From positions 1 to 53,949 of the forward strand of contig NZ_ANBE01000050.1 of NCBI RefSeq assembly GCF_000341145.1: a stretch of 53,949 nucleotides of DNA, in the 5' to 3' direction. The notes below the pieces were generated by a model that searched no databases, was not told the DNA's origin, and saw only the letters and a program-made list of their open reading frames with translations. This document shows, in pieces, positions 1 through 7,810 of this stretch. This DNA is from Nocardiopsis xinjiangensis YIM 90004 (GTDB lineage Bacteria; Actinomycetota; Actinomycetes; Streptosporangiales; Streptosporangiaceae). The position numbers and the translations under genes are program-made. Each line of letters starts with the position of its first letter. The stretch's first letter is position 1.

Positions 1-85
1 TGCGGGAAGCCCCGGCCGGGCTAAGCTCGACGCTCCGACGAACACCACCCCACCCCCACCCCGACCACGACCCCATCAACACGTC

Positions 86-91
86 TAGGTT
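86..91 (+). promoter_or_regulatory. Candidate -10 element (TAGGTT) for the DoxX-like gene
   Basis: TAGGTT fits the actinobacterial TAnnnT -10 pattern. It lies 6 nt before an in-frame GTG (98) and 33 nt before the ATG (125) that has a good ribosome binding site. A short 5' UTR leading to 125 or a leaderless start at 98 are both possible. No clear -35 is seen. The first 85 bases of the window hold no recognisable gene. Confidence 0.4.
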
Positions 92-124
92 GTGGTGGTG
101 GCGCGACCGACGAGAGGAGTCCCC

Positions 125-529
125 ATGAAGGATCGGACGACGGGACGGCGCCTGCGCGAGCGCGCGCCCCTGGCCCTGGGCGGGATGTTCCTGGCGGCAG
201 GGATGCTGCACTTCGCCAAGCCCAAGCCCTTCGAGGCGATCATGCCCCGCCGGCTGCCCGAGCGCCGCGCCTGGGTGTACGCCAGCGGGGCCGCGGAACT
301 GGCGTGCGGGGCCGGTCTGCTGACCCGGCGGAAGTGGGCGGGGCGGGCGAGCGCCGCGCTCCTGCTGGCGGTCTGGCCCGCCAACGTGCAGATGGCCCTG
401 GACTCCGGTTCGGGCCGCCTGCCGGGGGTCGCGGACAACAAGGCCCTGGCGTGGGGACGGGTGCCGCTGCAGATCCCGCTGATCTGGGCGGCGCTGCAGT
501 CGCGGCCCAAGGACACCGGACGGTCGTGA
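125..529 (+). CDS. DoxX-like small integral membrane protein
   Basis: A 134-residue membrane protein. After a basic N-terminus (KDRTTGRRLRER) there are about four hydrophobic helices. The motif GMLHFAKPKPFEAIMP followed by YASGAAELACGAGLL is typical of the DoxX/DUF4267-like family of four-helix proteins, whose biochemical role is poorly defined (links to redox and thiosulfate metabolism are known for some members). The ATG at 125 is chosen because GAGAGGAG precedes it by a suitable distance; an in-frame GTG at 98 is an alternative. The gene converges on hisG, and a strong hairpin separates the two stops. Family assignment is fairly sure, function is not. Confidence 0.7.
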   Translation: MKDRTTGRRLRERAPLALGGMFLAAGMLHFAKPKPFEAIMPRRLPERRAWVYASGAAELACGAGLLTRRKWAGRASAALLLAVWPANVQMALDSGSGRLPGVADNKALAWGRVPLQIPLIWAALQSRPKDTGRS

Positions 530-541
530 ACCCCGTGGACG

Positions 542-575
542 GCGTCGGGCCCCACCGAACGGCGGGGCCCGACGC
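542..575. terminator. Bidirectional terminator hairpin between DoxX-like gene and hisG
   Basis: A perfect 12-bp inverted repeat (GCGTCGGGCCCC at 542-553, GGGGCCCGACGC at 564-575) with a 10-nt loop lies in the 58-bp gap between two convergent genes. There is no U-tract, as is common for actinomycete terminators. Confidence 0.7.
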
Positions 576-587
576 ACACGCGGTGCC

Positions 588-1442
588 TCAGAGGCGGCAG
601 GCGTAGATGTCGGTGACCAGGATGGCGCGGGCGCCGATCTCCCAGAGGTCGTCCATGATCGCCTGCGCCTGCTTGCGCGGGACCATCGACCGGACGGCGA
701 CCCAGCCCTCGCGGTGCAGCGGGGAGACCGTGGGGCCCTCCATACCGGGGGTCAGGGCGACGGCGTCCTCGAGCTGCTCGGCGTGGACGTCGTAGTCCAT
801 CATCACGTAGTCGCGGGCGACCAGGACCCCGCGCAGGCGCCGCAGCAGCGTCTCGACCTTGGGGTCCTCGCCGGCGCCTGTGGGCCGGATGACGACCGCC
901 TCCGACTCCAGGATCGGGTCCCCGAAGATCTCCATGCCGGCCTGGCGCAGGGTGGTGCCGGTGGAGACCACGTCGGCGACGGCGTCGGCGACACCGAGCT
1001 TGACGGAGGTCTCGACGGCGCCGTCCAGGTGGATGACCCGGGCGTCGATGCCCTTCTCGACCAGGTGCAGGCGCAGGATCTCGTCGAAGGAGGTCGCCAC
1101 ACGCTTGCCCTGGAGGTCCTCCAGGGTCATCTCCCCTCCGTTGGGGGCGGCGAAGCGGAACGTGGAGCCGCCGAAGCCCAGTGCAAGGATCTCGTCGACG
1201 GGCGCCGCGGAATCCATGAGCATGTCGCGGCCGGTGATGCCGGCCTGCAGGATGCCCTCGCCCACGTAGACGGCGATGTCCTTGGGGCGCAGGAAGAAGA
1301 ATTCGGTCTCGTTGTCGGGGTCGACCATCACCAGGTCGCGGCTGCTCTTGCGCTGGCGGTACCCGGCCTCGCGGAGCATCTCCACGGCGGGTTCGGAGAG
1401 CTGGCCCTTGTTGGGCACGGCGATTCTCAGCATCTCGGGCAT
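588..1442 (-). CDS. hisG: ATP phosphoribosyltransferase HisG, long form
   Basis: HisG catalyses the first committed step of histidine synthesis, joining ATP and PRPP to give phosphoribosyl-ATP in the cytoplasm. The 284-residue product starts MPEMLRIAVPNKGQLSEP, the conserved HisG N-terminus, and carries the periplasmic-binding-protein-like catalytic fold with GEGILQAGITGRDM and VADVVSTGTTLRQ (PRPP loop region). About 75 C-terminal residues (from about 210) form the ACT-like regulatory domain that marks the long, histidine-inhibited form. The start at 1442 is fixed by homology; a longer open frame upstream (to 1613) overlaps the hisE 3' end and looks non-coding. It lies 133 bp downstream of hisE on the same strand, probably co-transcribed. 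Confidence 0.96.
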   Translation of the reverse strand: MPEMLRIAVPNKGQLSEPAVEMLREAGYRQRKSSRDLVMVDPDNETEFFFLRPKDIAVYVGEGILQAGITGRDMLMDSAAPVDEILALGFGGSTFRFAAPNGGEMTLEDLQGKRVATSFDEILRLHLVEKGIDARVIHLDGAVETSVKLGVADAVADVVSTGTTLRQAGMEIFGDPILESEAVVIRPTGAGEDPKVETLLRRLRGVLVARDYVMMDYDVHAEQLEDAVALTPGMEGPTVSPLHREGWVAVRSMVPRKQAQAIMDDLWEIGARAILVTDIYACRL

Positions 1443-1575
1443 GTCGGTGCGCTTCCTCGGGTCGGTTCTGCGGTGTTCGGGGACGTCACGCGGGCCGGTG
1501 CTCGCGGCGCCCGCGACGCGCGGGGCCGGGCGGTGCCACCGGCCAAGGCCGTGTTCGGCGGGTACCGAGCACGGC

Positions 1576-1839
1576 CTAAAGATGCTTGTAGACGTCCTCG
1601 AGCCGCAGGCCACGGGCCAGCATCAGAACCTGGAGGTGGTAGAGGAGCTGCGAGATCTCTTCGGCGGCCTGCTCGTCCGACTCGTACTCGGCGGCCATCC
1701 AGACCTCGGCGGCCTCCTCGACGACCTTCTTGCCGACGGCATGGACACCGGCGTCGAGTTGGGCGACGGTCCCGGACCCCTCGGGGCGGGAGCGTGCCTT
1801 CTCGGACAGCTCGGCGAACAGCTCTTCGAAGGTCTTCAT
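1576..1839 (-). CDS. hisE: Phosphoribosyl-ATP pyrophosphatase HisE
   Basis: HisE hydrolyses phosphoribosyl-ATP to phosphoribosyl-AMP, the second step of histidine synthesis. The 87-residue product ([15 protein letters not shown]...) has the all-alpha NTP pyrophosphohydrolase fold; the metal-binding acidic set is visible in [14 protein letters not shown] and [15 protein letters not shown] purine-rich site (GAGGAAAGAG) precedes the ATG at 1839. The order hisE then hisG is the usual actinobacterial arrangement; the other his genes are not in this window. Confidence 0.95.
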   Translation of the reverse strand: MKTFEELFAELSEKARSRPEGSGTVAQLDAGVHAVGKKVVEEAAEVWMAAEYESDEQAAEEISQLLYHLQVLMLARGLRLEDVYKHL

Positions 1840-1937
1840 GGTCTCTTTCCTCGACCGGCAGTGCCCTTCCAGCGTAGAACGTCGGGACGACCGCCGCGTC
1901 CACCGGCCCCGGGTGTCCCACCATCCGGACGGGCACG

Positions 1938-2762
1938 TCAGGTCATACGGCGCGCCACGGTGCGCACGAGCCACCGGGGCAGCATCTTCAGGAGCGCGTC
2001 ACCGGTCTTGTACTGGGCTCCGGGGATCACACGCGGACGCCGGGCCATCCAGGCGAGGAGGGAGTCGCGGACGATGTGTTCCTTGGGCACGAACGCGACC
2101 TCGGGCAGTCCGCGCTCCTGCACACCGCGGGTCATGTCGGTGCGCACGAACCCGGGCAGGACCACGGTCACGCTCACACCGGCGGAGCGCACCTCGGCGG
2201 CCACGCTCTCGCTCCACAGGGTGAGGAACTTCTTGCCGGCCCCGTAGACCGAACCGCCGGGGTTGACGACGGGCTCCCCTGCCAGTGAGGACACAGTGAT
2301 GACCCCGAGCCCGGTGACGGCCCCGGCCCTGCGACGGGCGATCTGTACCGGCAGGACGGCCCGGGTCAGGCGCAGGACCGAACGCACGTTGATGTCGATC
2401 ATGGCGTCGACGTCGTCGGGGTCCTGTTCGGTGAAGGGCCCGCCGTCGCCGCGCCCGGCGTTGTTGACGAGCAGGTCGACGGGCTCGAGGCCGCTGCCGG
2501 GCTCGGCCCGCAGGCGTTCGGCGACCCGTTCGGTGTCCTCGGCCGAGCCCAGGTCCGCCGGCAGGACCTCCACGTCCGCATCGCACCGTTCACGCAGGTC
2601 CTCGGCCAGTGTCGCGAGCAGGTCCGTCCGGCGTGCGACCAGGACCAGGGAGTACCCGCGCTGGGCGAGGCGGCGGGCGTACTCTGCGCCGATGCCGGTG
2701 GAAGCGCCCGTGACCAACGCAGTACCGGGGCGGACGGGGGGCATCGGACTGCTCTGACTCAT
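1938..2762 (-). CDS. Short-chain dehydrogenase/reductase (SDR)
   Basis: A 274-residue classical SDR, an NAD(P)-dependent oxidoreductase. It has the nucleotide-binding TGASTGIG near residues 19-26, the structural NNAG ([12 protein letters not shown]), the catalytic Ser in VSSLAG and the catalytic Tyr and Lys in VYGAGKK. The substrate cannot be read from sequence; the C-terminal positively charged helix ([18 protein letters not shown]) resembles SDRs annotated as acyl or steroid short-chain reductases with peripheral membrane attachment. The start at 2762 ([13 protein letters not shown]) is the first ATG near the fold; MPPVRPG at 2744 is possible. It is divergent from the methyltransferase gene. 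Confidence 0.85.
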   Translation of the reverse strand: MSQSSPMPPVRPGTALVTGASTGIGAEYARRLAQRGYSLVLVARRTDLLATLAEDLRERCDADVEVLPADLGSAEDTERVAERLRAEPGSGLEPVDLLVNNAGRGDGGPFTEQDPDDVDAMIDINVRSVLRLTRAVLPVQIARRRAGAVTGLGVITVSSLAGEPVVNPGGSVYGAGKKFLTLWSESVAAEVRSAGVSVTVVLPGFVRTDMTRGVQERGLPEVAFVPKEHIVRDSLLAWMARRPRVIPGAQYKTGDALLKMLPRWLVRTVARRMT

Positions 2763-2900
2763 GCCGCCCACCCTAGATCGTGTTTTTGCGCCGTTCCGGC
2801 CCCACACCGTCGCCCGCAGCCGGGTTCCCCTCAGCCCCGTGGGGCTTCACACAGGCCCCGGGAGGCACGGCTCCGCTATACCCGGGAAGCCGCCAGGCGC

Positions 2901-2906
2901 TAGCGT
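2901..2906 (+). promoter_or_regulatory. -10 element of a leaderless methyltransferase transcript
   Basis: TAGCGT followed by exactly 6 nt and then the ATG at 2913. This spacing puts the transcription start at or next to the A of the start codon, and no Shine-Dalgarno sequence is present, so the mRNA is probably leaderless. Confidence 0.6.
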
Positions 2907-2912
2907 GCAGGT

Positions 2913-3611
2913 ATGTCCGAGACACACAGCTCCACGGGGCCCTACCCCGCCCTCCGGTTGGACGAGCGCCTGCGGGACACCGGGCTCTTCCTCAGCCAGG
3001 CCCTGCGCACGTTCAAGGCGACCGGTTCGGTGGTGCCCAGCAGTGCCGCCCTGGCCCGCGCCATGGCCGAGCACGTCAGGGAACGGCCCATACCGGGTCA
3101 GCCCCTGCGCATCCTCGAGGCGGGTGCGGGAACCGGGGCGATCACACGGGGGCTCGCCGACGCGATGATCCCGGGTGACACCGCCGACCTCGTCGAGTCC
3201 AACGCGGAGTTCGCCGGCCACTTGTCGGAGCTGCTCACCACCGACCCGGACCTGGCACGCATCTCCGACAGGGCGACGGTGCACGCCAAGTTGGTCGGCG
3301 AGATGGGCACCGACCGCACCTACGACGTCATCGCCTCGGGGCTGCCGTTCGCGAACTTCGACGCCGAGGACGTCGAGGAGATCCTGGAGTACTACTTCCG
3401 GATCCTGGAGCCGGGCGGCTACCTGTCCTTCTACGGGTACCTGTACACGAAGGGGGTCAAGGCGGTCATCGCCCGGCGCGAGGACTACCTGCGCCAGGCA
3501 CGGACGAGCTGGGTCGTGCAGGACTGGATCGATCGCTACGGGATCCGTTCGGAGAGGGTCTTCGCCAACGTCCCGCCCGCTTTCGTGCACCACCTGCGCA
3601 AACCCGCCTGA
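2913..3611 (+). CDS. SAM-dependent methyltransferase, PmtA/KsgA-like
   Basis: A 232-residue class I methyltransferase. The SAM-binding motif I is ILEAGAGTGAITRGL (about residues 67-81), followed by an acidic post-II position (VESNAEF) and the motif DVIASGLPFANF. This SGLPxxNF signature with the N-terminal GSVVPSS is typical of phospholipid N-methyltransferases (PmtA-like, COG3963) and related rRNA adenine dimethylases, so methylation of a phosphatidylethanolamine-type lipid head group is likely but unproven. The start has no ribosome binding site and a -10 hexamer 6 nt upstream. It is followed by a long hairpin and the regulatory region of the trehalase gene. Confidence 0.75.
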   Translation: MSETHSSTGPYPALRLDERLRDTGLFLSQALRTFKATGSVVPSSAALARAMAEHVRERPIPGQPLRILEAGAGTGAITRGLADAMIPGDTADLVESNAEFAGHLSELLTTDPDLARISDRATVHAKLVGEMGTDRTYDVIASGLPFANFDAEDVEEILEYYFRILEPGGYLSFYGYLYTKGVKAVIARREDYLRQARTSWVVQDWIDRYGIRSERVFANVPPAFVHHLRKPA

Positions 3612-3635
3612 CGGAGAGCTCCGCAGCCACGATCC

Positions 3636-3692
3636 CGCGGCCCCGCCCGCCCCTCCTGCCCACCCGGGCCGGGGAGCGCAGGCGGGGCCGCG
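3636..3692 (+). terminator. Long-loop inverted repeat after the methyltransferase gene
   Basis: CGCGGCCCCGCC (3636-3647) pairs with GGCGGGGCCGCG (3681-3692), a 12-bp stem with a 33-nt C/G-rich loop, 25 nt after the stop. It may terminate the methyltransferase transcript; no U-run follows. Confidence 0.4.
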
Positions 3693-3788
3693 GCGTGTGC
3701 GCACCGGGCGATCCCGTTCGGATCCGCTCGCGGGTAGCAGGGACACATCCCGAAATCGGCAGATGACCGAGAGAATTCATCCTTATTC

Positions 3789-3802
3789 GTGATCTGCATC
3801 AC
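3789..3802. promoter_or_regulatory. Candidate Crp-family operator
   Basis: GTGATCTGCATCAC is a perfect palindrome and keeps the GTGA-N6-TCAC geometry of Crp/Fnr-family operators. It sits 277-290 bp upstream of the GTG start of the trehalose-phosphatase/GH15 gene, in an AT-richer patch. Binding by a cAMP-responsive regulator is an inference. Confidence 0.45.
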
Positions 3803-3910
3803 CAAGGCATGATGGCCCCGCTACCCGCGGGACGGGGGTAGTCTCACCTTGACTTCGTGTGGACCAGACTTTTCCTCGGCACGCCACCATCCACGGTGTG
3901 CACCCGTTCG

Positions 3911-3936
3911 GTTCAAGAGCGGTTCAGGTCTGTTCA
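3911..3936 (+). promoter_or_regulatory. Triple GTTCA direct repeat (PHO-box-like)
   Basis: GTTCA occurs at 3911, 3922 and 3932, i.e. spaced 11 and 10 bp, one helical turn apart. Streptomyces PhoP boxes are built from 11-nt direct repeats beginning GTTCA, so this is a candidate phosphate-control site. Only the first five positions of each unit match well. It belongs to the 467-bp gene-free stretch 3612-4078. Confidence 0.4.
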
Positions 3937-3992
3937 AAGTCCCACGGAACACACTCCGCGCCACAAGCTCCGGGTCCACGTTCTGCACTTCA

Positions 3993-4009
3993 CGGTTCGG
4001 CACGAACCG
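3993..4009. promoter_or_regulatory. 17-bp palindromic operator candidate before the trehalase gene
   Basis: CGGTTCG-gca-CGAACCG is a perfect 7-bp inverted repeat with a 3-bp spacer, centred 78 bp upstream of the GTG start at 4079. Its size and symmetry suit a dimeric repressor (LacI, TetR or GntR type); the cognate factor is unknown. It also contains the GGTTC core repeated upstream. Confidence 0.4.
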
Positions 4010-4078
4010 GTTCTCTGCGCGGAGTCACACAGATCACCCATGTCCCCAGGTCAAGCATGGACCGACGGAGGAGGCAAC

Positions 4079-6460
4079 GTGACGCTCACCCAGGCGGTCG
4101 AGACGGCTCCGAACCTGCCCGAGGATTCCGCCCGCAGCACTCCCCAGGCCATGCCGTTGGACGTACGACGACGTGTGTCCGCGCTCGCCCGCACCTCCCG
4201 GCTCCTGGTGGCCTGCGACTACGACGGCGCCCTCGCGCCCGTGGGCGGTGACCGCCGGCGCCCAGCACCCGAGGCCCTCCGTGCCCTGCGCGAGCTCGCC
4301 GACCTTCCGGGAACCGTGTGCGCCGTCGTCTCCGCGCGCCCCCTGAGCGATCTCGCGGTGCTCTCCCGGCTGCCCTCCGAGGTCCGCCTCGTCGGAGCCC
4401 ACGGGACCGAGTTCGACACGGACCTGACCATCGACCCCGACCACACCGACGAGGGTCCCGGCGCCCCTCCCGCCGACAAGGCCGCCGCCCTCGAGCTCCT
4501 GCGCGAGCAGACCGACGCCACCGCGATCCTCTACATCGGCGGCGGCGACGGCGAGGAACCGGTGTTCCTCGGCCTGGCCGGCGCCGACGCGGGCGTGCGT
4601 GTGGGCCCCGAGCACACCGTCGCCGCGCACCGTGTCGCCGACACCCCGACCGCCGCGGCCCTGTTGGCCTCCCTCGCGGTCGAGCGCCGCTCCTGGGTCT
4701 TCGGCGAGCGGCCCACCCCCATCGAACGCATGTCGATGCTGTCCAACCGGTCCTCGGTCGCGCTGGTGGGACCGGACGCGCGCCTGCTGTGGATGTGCCA
4801 CCCCGAGCCGGACTCCGACGCCCTGTTCGCGGAGGTGCTCGGCGGGCGGCAGGCCGGCCGGTTCGCGATCGCCCCCAGCCACGGCGGCCGTCCCCTGGGG
4901 CAGCGTTACCTGGACGACACCATGACGGTGCGCACCCGGTGGTCGCGCCTGGAGGTCACCGACTACCTCGCCCACCACACCCCGGCAGGGCGCACCGACC
5001 TCGTGCGGGTCATCAGCGGTGTCACCCCCGCCTCCGTCGAGTTCGCCCCGCGCCCCGACTTCGGCCGCGCGCCCGTGCGCATCACCCAGGTCGAGGGCGG
5101 TCTGTGCGTCGACGGCGCCGAGTACCCCATCGTGGTGCGTTCGCCGGGTGTGGAATGGGACATCGACCACGACGGTGTCAACGACACCGCCCGCGCGGTC
5201 GTGCACCCGGCCTCCGAGCACCCGGTCGTGCTCGAGATGCGTTGCGGCACCGAGTCCCTCGATGCGGCCGTCGCCAGCGAGACCGAGCGCCGCCGGCGTT
5301 CCGGCGCGCACTGGTCCGAGTGGTTGAACACGCTCACCCTGCCCGAGACCGCCCAGGCCCTGGCCGCCCGTTCCGCGCTCACCCTGCGCGGACTGTGCAC
5401 CCCCACCGGTGGGGTCATGGCGGCCGCGACCACGTCCCTGCCCGAGGAGATCGGCGGGGTGCGCAACTGGGACTACCGGTACTGCTGGCTGCGTGACGGG
5501 GCCCTGACCGTGCAGGCGCTGGTGAGCCTGGGCTCGACCGAGGAGGCCGAAGCCTTCCTCGACTGGGTGCACCGGGTCGTCGGTTCCCTGCCCGGACCGG
5601 AGATGCTGCGCCCGCTGTACTCGCTGCGCGGCACCGACCTGGGCCCGGAGGAGGTCGTGGAGACACTCGCCGGCTACGCGGGTTCGCGGCCGGTGCGGGT
5701 CGGCAACCTCGCCGACCACCAGGTGCAGCTGGACGTGTTCGGGCCCGTCGTCGAGCTCATCTCACGCCTTTCCCGCGCGCGGGGGCACCTGGCCGACCGC
5801 GACTGGGAGCTGGTGCGTTCCATGGCCGAGGCCGTCGCCCGGCGCTGGGACGAGGCCGACCACGGCATCTGGGAGGAGCGCGACGAGCCGCGCCAGCGTG
5901 TGTACTCCAAGGTGATGTGCTGGGTGACGCTGGACCGTGCGCTGTCGCTGGCGGAGCGGTACGACCGCGACGCCGACCCGTCCTGGCCGGCCCTGCGCTC
6001 GCAGATCGCCGACCAGGTGCTGGAACAGGGCTGGGACGAGACCGCGCAGGCCTTCACCACCGCTTACGACGGTCCGGACCTGGACGCCGCTTCGCTGCAC
6101 ATCGGGCTCTCCGGGCTCATCGACCCCGCCGACGCACGGTTCCAGGCCACGGTCACCGCGATCGAGGCGGAGCTGCGCAGCGGACCGACCGTGTACCGCT
6201 ACCACCGCGACGACGGTCTGCCCGGCGGTGAGGGCGGGTTCCACCTGTGCACGACGTGGCTGATCGAGGCCTACCTGCTCACCGGACGGCGTGCGGAGGC
6301 CGAAGAGCTGTTCAAGCACCTGGTGGAGGCGGCAGGACCGACCGGGCTGATCCCGGAGGAGTACGACCCGTTCACCGAACGGGCGCTGGGCAACCACCCG
6401 CAGGCGTACTCGCACCTGGGGCTGATCCGGTGCGCCCAGCTGCTCGACGAATTCGTTTAG
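4079..6460 (+). CDS. Fusion of degenerate trehalose-6-phosphate phosphatase domain and GH15 (trehalase/glucoamylase-type) domain
   Basis: A 793-residue two-domain protein. Residues 40-205 resemble OtsB, a HAD phosphatase: DYDGALAP (Asp47, Asp49) is kept, as are VSARP and GAHGTEF and a Lys at 134. However, only about 25 residues separate GAHG from that Lys, so the usual cap subdomain is missing, and the metal-binding GDDxTDE motif reads GGGDGEE (154-160). Residues 210-793 form a complete GH15 protein with the N-terminal beta domain, VRNWDYRYCWLRD (461-473), the catalytic base/acid candidates Glu599 in GIWEER and Glu760 in LIPEEYDP. GH15 enzymes of this subtype often hydrolyse trehalose. The GTG start at 4079 has GGAGGAGG just upstream; a longer frame to 3857 crosses operator-like DNA. 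No signal peptide, so cytoplasmic. Substrate of the GH15 half and activity of the HAD half are unproven. Confidence 0.85.
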   Translation: MTLTQAVETAPNLPEDSARSTPQAMPLDVRRRVSALARTSRLLVACDYDGALAPVGGDRRRPAPEALRALRELADLPGTVCAVVSARPLSDLAVLSRLPSEVRLVGAHGTEFDTDLTIDPDHTDEGPGAPPADKAAALELLREQTDATAILYIGGGDGEEPVFLGLAGADAGVRVGPEHTVAAHRVADTPTAAALLASLAVERRSWVFGERPTPIERMSMLSNRSSVALVGPDARLLWMCHPEPDSDALFAEVLGGRQAGRFAIAPSHGGRPLGQRYLDDTMTVRTRWSRLEVTDYLAHHTPAGRTDLVRVISGVTPASVEFAPRPDFGRAPVRITQVEGGLCVDGAEYPIVVRSPGVEWDIDHDGVNDTARAVVHPASEHPVVLEMRCGTESLDAAVASETERRRRSGAHWSEWLNTLTLPETAQALAARSALTLRGLCTPTGGVMAAATTSLPEEIGGVRNWDYRYCWLRDGALTVQALVSLGSTEEAEAFLDWVHRVVGSLPGPEMLRPLYSLRGTDLGPEEVVETLAGYAGSRPVRVGNLADHQVQLDVFGPVVELISRLSRARGHLADRDWELVRSMAEAVARRWDEADHGIWEERDEPRQRVYSKVMCWVTLDRALSLAERYDRDADPSWPALRSQIADQVLEQGWDETAQAFTTAYDGPDLDAASLHIGLSGLIDPADARFQATVTAIEAELRSGPTVYRYHRDDGLPGGEGGFHLCTTWLIEAYLLTGRRAEAEELFKHLVEAAGPTGLIPEEYDPFTERALGNHPQAYSHLGLIRCAQLLDEFV

Positions 6461-6482
6461 CACCGCCTTCCCCGTACGAGGC

Positions 6483-6508
6483 CGCCCCCGTGCCCAGGCA
6501 CGGGGGCG
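6483..6508 (+). terminator. Terminator hairpin after the GH15 fusion gene
   Basis: CGCCCCCGTGC (6483-6493) pairs with GCACGGGGGCG (6498-6508) around a 4-nt loop, 22 nt after the stop. There is no U-tract. Confidence 0.6.
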
Positions 6509-6612
6509 CCGTCGTGCCCGGAGGTACCACACCCCGCGTGCAGAGCGGCGCGGACGAGACCTGAGACACTGGCTCCCGCGCACTTCACCCCCTTCCGAGA
6601 GGCTGGACCAAC

Positions 6613-7791
6613 GTGGACCGCGAGCACGACATCGTCCTGTTCGGTGCGACCGGGTACACCGGCGCGCTGACCGCCGAGTACCTGGCCACCCACGCCCCGC
6701 GAGAGCTGCGCTGGGCCCTGGCCGGACGCAATCACGCCAAGCTGGAGGCGCTGGTCACCGAGCTCGCCGCTCTCGCCCCGGACCGGCCCGAACCCGACCT
6801 GTTGTCGGCCGATGCCGAGGACCCGGGATCGATCCGCCGCATGGCCGCGTCGGCGCGGGTCGTCATCACGACGGTCGGGCCCTACAGCGAGCGCGGAGAG
6901 TCTCTGGTGGCCGCGTGCGCGGCGGAGGGCACCGACTACGTGGACCTGTGCGGGGAGCCCGCGTTCGTGGACCGCATGTACGTCGAGCACCACGAGACGG
7001 CACGGCGCACCGGGGCACGGCTCGTGCACGCGTGCGGGTTCGACTCGATCCCCCATGATCTGGGGGCGCTGTTCACCGTGGGGCAGCTGCCCGACGACGC
7101 GCCTCTGCACGTGGAGGGTTTCGTGCGGGCCCGCGGGAACGCCTCGGGCGGCACCCTCCACTCGGCCCTGGGCGCGTTCAGTGATCCCCAGGAGATGGTG
7201 GCGGCGTCGAAGGAACGGCGTGCGCTGGAGGGCAAGCCGGAGGGCCGACGGGTCCGGATCGACCGCAGCGGTCGTCCGCGGACCCGTCTGGCGCGCGGGT
7301 GGACGACCCCGTTGCCGACCCTGGACCCGAAGGTCGTGATCGGTTCCGCGGCGAAGCTGGAGCAGTACGGGCCGGACTTCTCCTACGGCCACTACGCGGC
7401 GTTCCGGCACCTGACCAGCGCGGTCGGCGCGGTGGGCGGTGCCGCCGGTGTGATGGCCGCGGCGCAGGTGCCTGCGCTCCGGGAACGCCTGGGGGCGTTG
7501 CGCGCGCCGGGCGAGGGCCCCACGGAGCAGCAGCTCGCCGACGGCTGGTTCACGGTGCACTTCGCCGGGTCCGGCGGCGGGCGCCGGGTGCACACGCTGG
7601 TCTCCGGTGGTGAGCCGGGGTACCGGGCGACGTCGGGGATGCTCGCGGAGTCGGCGCTGTGCCTGTGGCAGGACGATCTGCCCGAGACCTCGGGGCAGGT
7701 GACCACGGCCGTGGCCATGGGTGAGGCGCTCATCGGGCGCCTGCCCCGCGCCGGGGTGGAGTTCCGGGTGCTGCGCGAGTTCGACGACTGA
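6613..7791 (+). CDS. Saccharopine dehydrogenase-like / trans-acting enoyl reductase family oxidoreductase
   Basis: A 392-residue cytoplasmic or membrane-associated NAD(P)-binding protein. The Rossmann motif is IVLFGATGYTGALTAEYL (residues 7-24); GPYSERGESLVAACAAEGTDYVDLCGE and ARLVHACGFDSIPHDLGAL are signature stretches of the saccharopine-dehydrogenase-like family that includes the mycobacterial trans-acting enoyl reductase of phthiocerol lipid synthesis. Homologues in other actinomycetes lack those lipids and their substrate is unknown; a lipid enoyl reduction is the best guess. A hydrophobic segment near 270-290 (AVGAVGGAAGVMAAAQ) may touch the membrane. The start is GTG at 6613, with GAGAGG about 10 nt upstream. 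It converges with lpdA. Confidence 0.8.
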   Translation: MDREHDIVLFGATGYTGALTAEYLATHAPRELRWALAGRNHAKLEALVTELAALAPDRPEPDLLSADAEDPGSIRRMAASARVVITTVGPYSERGESLVAACAAEGTDYVDLCGEPAFVDRMYVEHHETARRTGARLVHACGFDSIPHDLGALFTVGQLPDDAPLHVEGFVRARGNASGGTLHSALGAFSDPQEMVAASKERRALEGKPEGRRVRIDRSGRPRTRLARGWTTPLPTLDPKVVIGSAAKLEQYGPDFSYGHYAAFRHLTSAVGAVGGAAGVMAAAQVPALRERLGALRAPGEGPTEQQLADGWFTVHFAGSGGGRRVHTLVSGGEPGYRATSGMLAESALCLWQDDLPETSGQVTTAVAMGEALIGRLPRAGVEFRVLREFDD

Positions 7792-7810
7792 CCCGGGCCG
7801 GGACGCGGGG

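Noticed and set aside
1427..1936. Alternative minus-strand ORF spanning the hisE-hisG gap
   Set aside because: Its protein is Arg/Pro/Gly-rich and out of frame with both clear his genes.
3857..4078. Extended N-terminus of the trehalose-phosphatase/GH15 fusion
   Set aside because: The added frame crosses the PHO-like repeats and palindrome, while a GTG with GGAGGAGG stands at 4079.
4034..5719. Long minus-strand open frame (561 codons) opposite the GH15 fusion gene
   Set aside because: It is antisense to a gene with clear domains, has Arg/Gly/His-rich composition typical of shadow frames in GC-rich DNA, and shows no motif.
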